Assembly: GCF_023516555.1 (NCBI RefSeq)
Contig: NZ_JAMGBD010000001.1
Location: 1,054,001-1,118,000, forward strand
DNA: 64,000 bases
Source: Sphingomonas alba
Lineage (GTDB): Bacteria > Pseudomonadota > Alphaproteobacteria > Sphingomonadales > Sphingomonadaceae
Direction: 5' to 3'
Of the stretch, positions 44,212 through 51,105 are shown one piece after another. The position numbers and the translations under genes were made by a program. How positions within the stretch are numbered: the first letter of the stretch is position 1; the number at the start of each line of letters is the position of its first letter. A model generated the notes under the pieces. That model was not told the origin of the DNA. It saw only the letters and a program-made list of their open reading frames with translations, and did no database searches.

Positions 44212-45299
44212 TGGGCTGGCTCCTTCGGCGGAGTTCGCCTCAACTCATTCAGGGGCAGGTACGAATTGACGCCCGGCGCCTCGACGATCGTCTTGTCGAC
44301 ACTCTTCAGGACGCGCTCCATCGTTTCATAATACATGCGCCGCTTGGTCACGCCCGGGGCAAGCTTGTACTGCTCATAGACCTTGTCGAATGCAGTGGAC
44401 TCACCCAGTGCCTGCTGCCGCAATTGCAGCGCGTAGGTGTTCGCGCGGTTGACGGTTGCCTGGGCATCCTGCTGTGCCGCCGTAACTTCCTTGAAAGCGT
44501 CGTTGACCGCGGCGGGCGGATCCGCCTGGCGGATGGCAACGCCCTGCACCGAGACGCCGGATTTGTAGAAGTTCAGCGTTTGCTGCATTTCTTCCGCGAC
44601 CCGCGATTCAATTTCGCCGCGCTGGTTGCCCATTGCACCTTGCAAGGAAACGTTGGCGATCACCTGCCGCATTGCGCTCTCGGCAACCTGGCGGATCGTA
44701 TCCTCCGGCTCGGCAAGCTCGAACATGAAGAGTTCGGGATCGCTGACCTTCCAGCGGACCTGGTACGCGATATCGATCATGTTCTGGTCGCCGGTCAGCA
44801 TCAGCGTCTCTTCGCTGGCCGAACCAAGGTTGATCTCGCGGATGTTCTCGACGTCCAGTTTCTGCACCCGGTCGATCGGCGCCGGCAGGGTCCAGCCGAT
44901 GCCCGGTGTCAGCGTATGGCTGTAGCGGCCGAACCGCGTGACGACGCCGCGCTGCTCCGGCGCGATGCTGTGCATGCTCGTACCGACCAGCCAGATCGCG
45001 ACCAACGCAATGACGACCCATTTGATAAGGCCTGACGGCGCTTGGCCGGAGAAACCGCCACCACCGCCGCCGCCAAACCGCTCGCGGCTGCGCGTCAGCC
45101 ATTCGTCGAGGCTGGAGACGTTGCCCGAGCTCGGCGGCTCGCCCTTGCGGCGGCGCTTGGGCCCGTCGCCCCAGGGCCCGCTATTGTCGGGCGGCGGCTT
45201 GTCACCGCCATCGCCTCCGCCGGGCGCCTGGCCCCATGGTCCCTTATTGTCGCTGAACAGGCCGCGACCCAGCGAGCCCAGCCCCGAGAAGATGCTCAT
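44208..45299 (-). CDS. hflK: HflK, SPFH-domain partner of HflC
   Basis: 363 residues. A long Gly/Pro-rich cytoplasmic N terminus (SDNKGPWGQAPGGGDGGDKP and a related PDNSGPWGDGP repeat), one membrane helix near 85-103, then the SPFH domain (SIAPEQRGVVTRFGRYSHTL) and a C-terminal coiled coil. The ATG at 45299 begins this typical N terminus; an upstream in-frame ATG gives 42 Arg-rich atypical residues. Divergent from mrp. Confidence 0.95.
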   Translation of the reverse strand: MSIFSGLGSLGRGLFSDNKGPWGQAPGGGDGGDKPPPDNSGPWGDGPKRRRKGEPPSSGNVSSLDEWLTRSRERFGGGGGGGFSGQAPSGLIKWVVIALVAIWLVGTSMHSIAPEQRGVVTRFGRYSHTLTPGIGWTLPAPIDRVQKLDVENIREINLGSASEETLMLTGDQNMIDIAYQVRWKVSDPELFMFELAEPEDTIRQVAESAMRQVIANVSLQGAMGNQRGEIESRVAEEMQQTLNFYKSGVSVQGVAIRQADPPAAVNDAFKEVTAAQQDAQATVNRANTYALQLRQQALGESTAFDKVYEQYKLAPGVTKRRMYYETMERVLKSVDKTIVEAPGVNSYLPLNELRRTPPKEPAQ

Positions 45300-45361
45300 A
45301 CGCCCCACTATAGGAAGCCGTCGGGCCGAAAAACAGTGGCAAGCGAAACGAGAGTGCCTAA

Positions 45362-46324
45362 GTGGCCCAAATGCCCGATCTCGACGCCCTTGATCATCAT
45401 CCCGATGTCGCCCGCATTCGCTCACGACGCCTGACCGGCAAGGTGGCGACCCTCGTCGTCGACGCGACCGGCTTGGATGACGGAGAAAAGGAAAAGCTTG
45501 AACTGAGCCTCAAGGAGGCCGCGCTCGCCGTTCCCGGCATCGAGGAAGCCCGCATTGCACTCACCGCCACCAAGCGCGGGCGGACCGTCGTCGCCGTCGG
45601 CAGCGGCAAGGGCGGCGTCGGCAAATCGACGCTCGCCGCGAACCTCGCCGTCGCCTTGGCGCGCCTCGGCCAGAAGGTTGGGCTGATCGACGCCGACATA
45701 TACGGCCCCTCCCAGCCAAGACTGTTCGGTGCGACGCAGCGCGCCGAAGCCAAGGACAAGCAACTGATCCCCGTCGAGGCGTACGGTGTGAAGTTGCTTT
45801 CCGTCGGCCAGCTGGTCGCCGAAGGCACCGCCCTCGCCTGGCGTGGCCCCATGGCGTCCGGCGCCTTGAACCAGCTGATCGATGCCGACTGGGGCGATGC
45901 CGAGCTGATTGTCGTCGACCTGCCGCCCGGCACCGGCGATGTGCAACTGTCGCTGATCCAGAAAGCGCGGCCTGCCGCCGCCGTCATCGTTTCGACGCCG
46001 CAGGACCTGTCGCTGATCGATGCCGCCCGTGCCATCGACCTGTTCGAAAAGACCCATGTTCCGATCGCCGGCGTCATCGAGAACATGGCCGGCTACGACT
46101 GCCCCCATTGCGGCCAGCCGTCCGACCCGTTCGGTCATGGCGGGGCCGAAGCGGAAGCCAAGCGGTTGGGCGTCGCCTTCCTCGGTCGCCTGCCTTTGTC
46201 CGCCAGCCTGCGCGAAGCGTCCGACGCCGGCAATCCGCCCGCCGCCGGCGAGGGCCCTGCCGCCGCAGCCTTCGCAGACCTCGCCCGCAAGCTGCTGGTC
46301 CAGCTGGAGACAATCCGCGGTTGA
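45362..46324 (+). CDS. mrp: Mrp/NBP35-family iron-sulfur cluster carrier ATPase
   Basis: 320 residues. A short N-terminal DUF59-like region (about 10-70) precedes the deviant Walker A GSGKGGVGKST (about 81-91) and Walker B VVDLPPGTGDV. The C-terminal CPHC pair in YDCPHCGQ binds the transferred Fe-S cluster. Start is a GTG at 45362; an ATG at 45371 (MPDLDALDHH) is an equally plausible start, and neither has a strong ribosome site. Confidence 0.93.
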   Translation: MAQMPDLDALDHHPDVARIRSRRLTGKVATLVVDATGLDDGEKEKLELSLKEAALAVPGIEEARIALTATKRGRTVVAVGSGKGGVGKSTLAANLAVALARLGQKVGLIDADIYGPSQPRLFGATQRAEAKDKQLIPVEAYGVKLLSVGQLVAEGTALAWRGPMASGALNQLIDADWGDAELIVVDLPPGTGDVQLSLIQKARPAAAVIVSTPQDLSLIDAARAIDLFEKTHVPIAGVIENMAGYDCPHCGQPSDPFGHGGAEAEAKRLGVAFLGRLPLSASLREASDAGNPPAAGEGPAAAAFADLARKLLVQLETIRG

Positions 46325-46349
46325 ATGTGCCGCCTGTGGCGCAGAACGC

Positions 46350-47696
46350 CTAGGCCGACGCCACCGTCATTTCCGGGACCAGCACCGTCGGCGCATCCAC
46401 ACCACGGCGAAACCGGAGGTCGCTCCCCGGCTCCAGCGTCAGGAACATGTCCTTCAGGTTCGACGCGATCGTAATCTCCGCAACCGGGCCGGCGATCTCG
46501 CCATTTTCGATCAGGAAACCCGCCGCGCCCCGGCTGTAATCGCCGGTCACCGGATTGACACCCTGCCCGATCAGCTCGGTCACCAGGATGCAGCGCGGGA
46601 AGGCCGCAACCAATTCCTCGCGGCTCCGCTCACCGGCAGCCAAATAGAAGTTCGAAGGTCCCGCACCCGGCGCACCGCTCACCCCGCGCACCGCGTGGCC
46701 GGTCGGCTGGATACCCAGCTGCCGCGCATCGGCGCTGGTCGCGAGCCAGGTCGTCAGCACCCCGTCGGCGACGATGTTCATTGCCCGGACCGGCAGGCCC
46801 TCGCCGTCGAACGCCCGGCTCCTGATGCCCCGCTTGCGAAACGGATCGTCGTGGATGGTGACGCCCTTCGCGAACACCTGCTCGCCCAGCCTGTCTTGCA
46901 GGAAGCTCGTCTTGCGGGCGATCGAGCTGCCCGTGATCGCCCCGGAGAAGTGGCCGAGCAGCGTCCCGGCGACCCGCGGCTCGAACAGCACTGGATATTT
47001 GCCTGGCACGATCTTGGTATTGCCCAGCCGCGCGACCGCACGTTCCGCCGCCCGCCGCCCAATGGCGTCGGCGTCTTCCAAATCCTCGGCGTGGCGCGCG
47101 CTGTGCCAGCCATAGTCGCGCTGCATGCCCGAACCTTCGCCGGCAACGACGCTGACCGAACAGCTGTGCCCCGAAGCCCGCGTCCCGCCGGAAAAGCCGC
47201 CGCTCGTCGCCAGCGCGAAGGTCGATGCGGAGGCCGAAGCGCTGCCGCCATTGCTGTTGGTCACGCCCGCCACCGCCAGCGCGGCGCTCTCCGCTTCCAG
47301 CGCCCGCGCCTTCAGTGCTGCCGGATCAGGCTCGATCGCGTCCCAATTGTCGAGATCAGCGAGCTCGCCGCACAGCAGCAATTCTGCGGGTGCGAGCCCG
47401 GCATAAGGATCCTCCGGCGCCTCACCCGCCATGGCGATCACCCGCCCGACCAGCGCCGACAGCGCCTCGTCACTCAAATCCGACGAAGCAACGCTCGCCG
47501 ACTTCGACCCAACAAAGACGCGCAGGCCCATTTCCTCGCCCTCAGAGCGATGCACATCCTCCAGCGCGCCTTTTCGGACCTGCACGCCGCTCGACCGCTC
47601 GCCGACATAGACGGCGTCGGCGGCATCGGCCCCGGCGGCGCGCGCCTGTTCGACCAGTTTTTCGGCTTTTTCGCGGGCGGAAGCGACGCTCAACAT
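46350..47696 (-). CDS. pmbA: PmbA/TldE-family metalloprotease subunit
   Basis: 448 residues covering the TldD/PmbA fold: N-terminal domain with AADAVYVGERSSGVQVRKG, C-terminal domain with NSNGGSASASASTFALATSG and LIGQGVNPVTGDYSRGAAGF. PmbA (TldE) partners with TldD, which carries the zinc motif, to process peptides such as microcins or CcdA. TldD is not in this window. Downstream of ubiA with a 17-base gap. Confidence 0.93.
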   Translation of the reverse strand: MLSVASAREKAEKLVEQARAAGADAADAVYVGERSSGVQVRKGALEDVHRSEGEEMGLRVFVGSKSASVASSDLSDEALSALVGRVIAMAGEAPEDPYAGLAPAELLLCGELADLDNWDAIEPDPAALKARALEAESAALAVAGVTNSNGGSASASASTFALATSGGFSGGTRASGHSCSVSVVAGEGSGMQRDYGWHSARHAEDLEDADAIGRRAAERAVARLGNTKIVPGKYPVLFEPRVAGTLLGHFSGAITGSSIARKTSFLQDRLGEQVFAKGVTIHDDPFRKRGIRSRAFDGEGLPVRAMNIVADGVLTTWLATSADARQLGIQPTGHAVRGVSGAPGAGPSNFYLAAGERSREELVAAFPRCILVTELIGQGVNPVTGDYSRGAAGFLIENGEIAGPVAEITIASNLKDMFLTLEPGSDLRFRRGVDAPTVLVPEMTVASA

Positions 47697-47713
47697 GGGC
47701 GCGGGTTAGGCGC

Positions 47714-48631
47714 TCAACGGACCGCGCTCAACCCCACCACGAGCATCGCGAAAAACACGAGCGCGCCGCACCACCGGTTGGACCGGAACAGATTGAGCGC
47801 TGCCTCCCCGTCCTTCGGGTCGGCCCGCAACGCCTGGTTGGCGAGGTGGATGGCCGCCGGAACAAGAGCAGCCAGTGCCAGCCAGGTCGGCTTCACCTGC
47901 CATAGTGCCGCGCCCCATCCGGCCAGAGCCAGCGCGTAGAACATCCCGACGCCCAGCGCCGCCTTGCCGCCTAGCCGCCGCGCGCTCGACCGGACCCCGA
48001 CCAGCGCATCGTCTTCCATGTCCTGGATGGCATAGAGCGTGTCGTAACCGATCACCCAGGCGACGCTGCCAAGCCACAGCAGCACCGGCGCCAGGTCCAT
48101 CGATCCCGTCACCGCCGGCCAGCCGACCAAAGCACCCCAACTGAACACCAGCCCCAGCCAGGCCTGCGGCCACCAGGTGATGCGCTTCATGAAGGGATAG
48201 GCGGCAACCAGCGCCAGGCTGCCGAGCGCCACATATTGCGCCGTCCGCTCCAGCTGCAGCAGAACCACCAGCCCGACCAGGCACAGGCCGATGGTCAGCA
48301 CCCAAGCTGCTTTCAGGCTCACCCGTTCGCTCGCCAGTGGCCGCAGCCTCGTCCGCTCCACCTGCCGGTCGAGGTCGCGGTCGACGATGTCGTTATAGAC
48401 GCACCCCGCGCTCCGCATCGCGAACGCACCGAGCGCCAGCCACAGAAACAGGTCCCAGCGCCCCTGCACCCCCGCCAGCGCCACGCTCCATGCACAGGGC
48501 CAATAGAGCAGCCATGTCCCGATCGGCCGGTCCACCCGCATCAGCGACGCGTACGGCCGCAGCCGAGGCGGCAAGGCCCCGATCAGCCCGCGGCGTTCAC
48601 TGTCAGGGACGGTTTCAGTACTAGCAGTCAC
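47714..48631 (-). CDS. ubiA: 4-hydroxybenzoate polyprenyltransferase
   Basis: 305 residues with eight or nine membrane helices. The two aspartate-rich Mg-diphosphate motifs are present: NDIVDRDLDRQVERTRLRPL (Asn80-Asp81-Asp84-Asp88) and YDTLYAIQDMEDD. It attaches the polyprenyl tail to 4-hydroxybenzoate in ubiquinone synthesis. Followed by pmbA on the same strand. Confidence 0.96.
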   Translation of the reverse strand: MTASTETVPDSERRGLIGALPPRLRPYASLMRVDRPIGTWLLYWPCAWSVALAGVQGRWDLFLWLALGAFAMRSAGCVYNDIVDRDLDRQVERTRLRPLASERVSLKAAWVLTIGLCLVGLVVLLQLERTAQYVALGSLALVAAYPFMKRITWWPQAWLGLVFSWGALVGWPAVTGSMDLAPVLLWLGSVAWVIGYDTLYAIQDMEDDALVGVRSSARRLGGKAALGVGMFYALALAGWGAALWQVKPTWLALAALVPAAIHLANQALRADPKDGEAALNLFRSNRWCGALVFFAMLVVGLSAVR

Positions 48632-48666
48632 GCGGCTCGATTAGCGGACGGGATTCATCTTGTCGC

Positions 48667-48698
48667 TAATGTCCGCTTTCGACCCATTGCGGACACTA
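48667..48698. repeat. Inverted-repeat element, copy 1, beside the EF-Tu-like gene
   Basis: TAATGTCCGC and GCGGACACTA pair around 12 bases (one G-U/mismatch). The left half plus loop (TGTCCGCTTTCGACCCA) recurs at 49050 on the other side of the EF-Tu domain III-like gene. Confidence 0.6.
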
Positions 48699-48709
48699 AG
48701 CGCGCGCGA

Positions 48710-49030
48710 TCAGAGAACCTCTAGAACCTTGCCAACAGCGACAAGGCGCGAACCCTCTTGGATGCGCCATTCTCTACCCGGATAGATTTGCCCTTCGAGC
48801 GCTGGCCACCACCATAGCGTGATTGATGCTTCAACTGAGTGTCCCGGATGGACCTCAACACCATCGGGCAGTTCGATAAACCCCACTGTCATTTGGCGGT
48901 CGTCGGGTCCAAAGAAGTTATGATTGGGGCGATAACTACCGAATATGGGGCCTTTGCGTCCCCCTTCGGCGGTTGAAAGAAAACGCACCACGGCACGCAC
49001 CGTTACCATGTCTGGCTCGTTCTTAGTCAT
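48710..49030 (-). CDS. Free-standing EF-Tu domain III-like protein
   Basis: 106 residues. The whole chain follows the C-terminal beta-barrel of elongation factor Tu: FLSTAEGGRKGPIFGSYRPN matches the GRKxPIxxGYRPQ strand pair, FIELPDGVEVHPGHSVEASI matches the SIELPxxVMPGDNVEMTV stretch, and REWRIQEGSRLVAVGKVLEVL matches the FAIREGGRTVGAGVV ending. There is no GTPase domain or domain II. Its upstream DNA is less GC-rich than its neighbours, and related short repeats flank it. Real EF-Tu domain III binds tRNA and EF-Ts; what the isolated barrel does here is unknown. Confidence 0.75.
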   Translation of the reverse strand: MTKNEPDMVTVRAVVRFLSTAEGGRKGPIFGSYRPNHNFFGPDDRQMTVGFIELPDGVEVHPGHSVEASITLWWWPALEGQIYPGREWRIQEGSRLVAVGKVLEVL

Positions 49031-49049
49031 TAGTCTTTTGTGGCAAAGC

Positions 49050-49084
49050 TAGTGTCCGCTTTCCACCCAAACCTGCCACTAGAA
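49050..49084. repeat. Repeat element, copy 2, degenerate right arm
   Basis: CTAGTGTCCGCTTTCCACCC here matches CTAATGTCCGCTTTCGACCC at copy 1 with two differences; the right arm has decayed. A third fragment (TAGTGTCCGC) lies at 50341 just before rsmE. Confidence 0.55.
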
Positions 49085-49088
49085 TTCG

Positions 49089-49150
49089 CTGTCCTACAGC
49101 CACAGGGCTATGTCACGACGCCCTCGGCTCTTTCGCAGCGTCGATTCTCC
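49089..49150. repeat. Degenerate ~62-base direct repeat, copy A
   Basis: Begins CTGTCCTACAGCCACAGGG and aligns, with scattered changes, to 49687-49749; the shared later part is GGCTC-TTCGCA-CGT. The pair brackets the tautomerase gene. No coding sense is evident in either copy. Confidence 0.45.
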
Positions 49151-49334
49151 AATCCCGTTTTGGAGCAAAGGTAACGGGGGTAACGACCCCCCGTTTTGGT
49201 AGGGAAAGTCGTTACCCTAACGCTTCCGGCTCAACTCCCGCATCGCGTCGTCGAGCTCTTCCAGAGCCAGGGAATCCATGCGGTCGTGCATCGTCCCAAA
49301 CGCATGCGGCTGACCGTTCACCCGGTGAAGCGGG

Positions 49335-49559
49335 TCATGCCGCTTTTGGCGTTGCAGCCATCTGCGCGTGAACAATCTCCGGGCTCAACAGCCGGCCGCC
49401 AACAGCCCAATGGTCAATCTCGTTGAGCTTCACCCAGGTGACTTGCCGCATGGCTTCGCCTTCGACCGAAATCATGGCTTCCGTCACCCTCTCGATCATG
49501 TCCTTCTTCTGGTCGGCGGTGAAAATGCCTTTGACCACGTCGATTGTAACCAGCGCCAT
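49335..49559 (-). CDS. 4-oxalocrotonate tautomerase-family protein with Ala in place of the catalytic Pro1
   Basis: 74 residues on the 4-OT plan: a beta strand ([11 protein letters not shown]), a long helix with [20 protein letters not shown], then [19 protein letters not shown] and the end helix. Members of this superfamily use the amino-terminal proline, exposed after Met removal, as catalytic base. Here codon 2 is GCG (Ala), so the mature N terminus would be alanine. The start is secure: AAGGA stands 8 bases upstream and no proline follows another Met nearby. The protein may be a non-tautomerase member or inactive. Confidence 0.8.
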   Translation of the reverse strand: MALVTIDVVKGIFTADQKKDMIERVTEAMISVEGEAMRQVTWVKLNEIDHWAVGGRLLSPEIVHAQMAATPKAA

Positions 49560-49686
49560 ATCAGCCGTTCCTTCTTATCCCCGGGTCGCGATACGGCTCT
49601 GCACAATTGCGGCCCAACAAATCCTCCGATGACGCCTATAAGCGCCGCTTATCGAATCGTCCGCTTCGCGCTCCTGGAGGATTTTC

Positions 49687-49749
49687 CTGTCCTACGGCTA
49701 CGCGGCTGTGCAACCGAGCCAATGGCTCATTCGCATCGTTATGATCTGC
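49687..49749. repeat. Degenerate ~62-base direct repeat, copy B
   Basis: Begins CTGTCCTACGGCTACGCGG; aligned with 49089-49150 on the same strand. Five of the first 24 positions differ. Confidence 0.45.
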
Positions 49750-49922
49750 ACATTCTCGCATGCGCGCCCGCGAGCACGCACGCGCTGTGAGGGCGACTTT
49801 AGCGAACTTTGACCTTCCGTCAGCGCGAACATTGTGAACATTCGGCTCGCGGCCTCCCCCTTTTTGTCATCCCGCGAAATGTCCGGACGGCACCCGCTTT
49901 CAACCTATTCTGGCATTAACTT

Positions 49923-49949
49923 CCTGTTTATTGATGCAAATTAAACAGG
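49923..49949. promoter_or_regulatory. Inverted repeat (candidate operator) upstream of the PilZ gene
   Basis: CCTGTTTA and TAAACAGG form a perfect 8+8 palindrome around 11 bases, ending 27 bases before the PilZ start. A TTAA-N7-TTTA pair at 49916-49930, one base off the CtrA box TTAA-N7-TTAA, overlaps its left arm. Confidence 0.55.
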
Positions 49950-49976
49950 AGATATTGGACCGTGTTGGGGGGACCA

Positions 49977-50312
49977 ATGAGTAGCGTAATCGCGTTGGAT
50001 AGTCTGATTAAGCGTGCCGACCGGCATGAGGTGAATGTCGCGGCGCTTGCGTTCCGATTAGACGGAACCAGTCTGGGGGTCACCATTCGCAACATCTCGT
50101 ACAATGGATGCCTGATCCTGGCGGATGCCGCGTTCGCCATTGGTGAGAAACTGAGGCTCGCGATCCCGCGAATGGGAGAGATTAGGGCACAGGTTAGATG
50201 GTCCTCGAATGAGGGTAAGGCGGGCGCATGCTTCATTCTTGAAGAAATTCGTCCGGACGAACCTCATCTTCCCGCGAAAGCGGGAACCTGGTTTTCTACC
50301 TCTTCCGGGTAA
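49977..50312 (+). CDS. PilZ-domain protein
   Basis: 111 residues. The PilZ barrel spans about 10-95, with the arginine region RADRHEVN and the NISYNGCLI loop that bind cyclic di-GMP, then RAQVRWSSNEGKAGACFI as the last strands. A GGGGGG ribosome site stands 4 bases before the ATG at 49977; a GTG at 49962 is possible but overlaps that site. The last 15 residues (LPAKAGTWFSTSSG) are encoded by a REP-like palindrome, so the natural C terminus has probably been replaced. Confidence 0.85.
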   Translation: MSSVIALDSLIKRADRHEVNVAALAFRLDGTSLGVTIRNISYNGCLILADAAFAIGEKLRLAIPRMGEIRAQVRWSSNEGKAGACFILEEIRPDEPHLPAKAGTWFSTSSG

Positions 50313-50334
50313 CCGCTTTCGCGGCGGTGACGAA
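50264..50334. repeat. REP-like palindromic element at the end of the PilZ gene
   Basis: CCCGCGAAAGCGGG at 50271-50284 and CCGCTTTCGCGG at 50313-50324 are two inverted copies of one unit, CGTCAYC-CCGCGAAAGCGG-WACC, facing each other. A partial third copy is near 49866. This is the form of the dispersed intergenic palindromes found in many Proteobacteria. Confidence 0.7.
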
Positions 50335-50352
50335 TGTTGTTAGTGTCCGCCG

Positions 50353-51093
50353 ATGCCCGCAACCCCCGCCTGGCCGCCGAAAAGCCTGCCGCGCCTGTTC
50401 GTCGGCGGGCCGCTTGGCCCCGGCATTTCGGTCGAGCTGGATTCCGGACAGGCCAATTATCTCGGCAATGTCATGCGCCTGAAGACCGGGGATGAAGCCT
50501 TGCTGTTCGATGGCGCTTCTGGGGAATGGCTGGCCCGCGTCACTGACGCCGGCAAGAAGCGCATGACGCTCAGCATCGAGCGCCGCAGCGGCGAGCAGGA
50601 GGCCGTTCCCGATTGCTGGCTCGCCTTCGCGCCGGTGAAACGCAGCCAAACCGACTGGATGGTTGAAAAGGCGACCGAGCTCGGCATCGCGCGGCTTCTG
50701 CCGGTGACGACGAAGCGCACCATCGTCGAGCGTGTGAAGCTGGAGCGGCTGGAAGCCATCGCCATCGAGGCCGCCGAGCAGTGCAACCGCACCACCGTCC
50801 CCGACATCGCCGAGCCCATCACGCTCGACACTCTCCTCAAGGGTCGCGACCCCGAACGCACCCTCTACTTTGCCGATGAAAGCGGCGGCGAACCTGCCCT
50901 CCACGCCATCAAGCCCGGCCCCGCCGTGTTGCTGACCGGCCCCGAAGGCGGTTTCACCGACAAGGAGCGCGACGCCATCCGCGCGGCGCCCAATGCCGTC
51001 GCCATCAGCCTTGGTCCCCGTATCCTCCGCGCTGAAACCGCGGCACTGGCCGTCGTCACAACCTATATGGCGCTCGCCGGAGACTGGCGCTAA
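50353..51093 (+). CDS. rsmE: 16S rRNA m3U1498 methyltransferase
   Basis: 246 residues. An N-terminal PUA-like domain is followed by a SPOUT methyltransferase with the trefoil-knot motifs KRSQTDWMVEKATELG, LLTGPEGGFTDKE and ISLGPRILRAETAALAV. Methylates U1498 in the decoding centre. Leads a four-gene run (gaps 12, 5 and 4 bases) with gshA, an ATP-grasp gene and pip. Confidence 0.96.
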   Translation: MPATPAWPPKSLPRLFVGGPLGPGISVELDSGQANYLGNVMRLKTGDEALLFDGASGEWLARVTDAGKKRMTLSIERRSGEQEAVPDCWLAFAPVKRSQTDWMVEKATELGIARLLPVTTKRTIVERVKLERLEAIAIEAAEQCNRTTVPDIAEPITLDTLLKGRDPERTLYFADESGGEPALHAIKPGPAVLLTGPEGGFTDKERDAIRAAPNAVAISLGPRILRAETAALAVVTTYMALAGDWR

Positions 51094-51105
51094 GCGCGCC
51101 CACGA

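Larger units (their letters stand above)
49031..49334. other. Gene-poor interval between the EF-Tu-like and tautomerase genes
   Basis: No convincing gene. It contains the second copy of the TGTCCGCTTTC repeat, the first member of a longer degenerate repeat (49089-49150), and two copies of CCCGTTTTGG (near 49156 and 49188) around a GTAACG-rich stretch. A reverse-strand frame 49217-49291 encodes 24 residues ending EELDDAMRELSRKR, protein-like enough to be a C-terminal remnant of a lost gene, but too short to call. Confidence 0.5.
49560..49976. other. Gene-poor interval upstream of the PilZ gene
   Basis: 417 bases without a supportable gene. It holds copy B of the degenerate repeat (49687-49749), a GCGCGCCCGCG-rich stretch, a partial REP-like sequence (GTCATCCCGCGAAA near 49866) and, just before the PilZ gene, an 8+8 inverted repeat. 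Confidence 0.55.

Noticed and set aside
46020-47939. A 639-codon forward open frame over mrp and pmbA
   Set aside because: It runs through the end of mrp in another frame and antisense to pmbA; composition is Arg/Pro-rich shadow type.
49196-49426. A forward 76-codon frame in the repeat-rich gap
   Set aside because: It overlaps the tautomerase gene antisense, lacks a ribosome site and resembles no protein.
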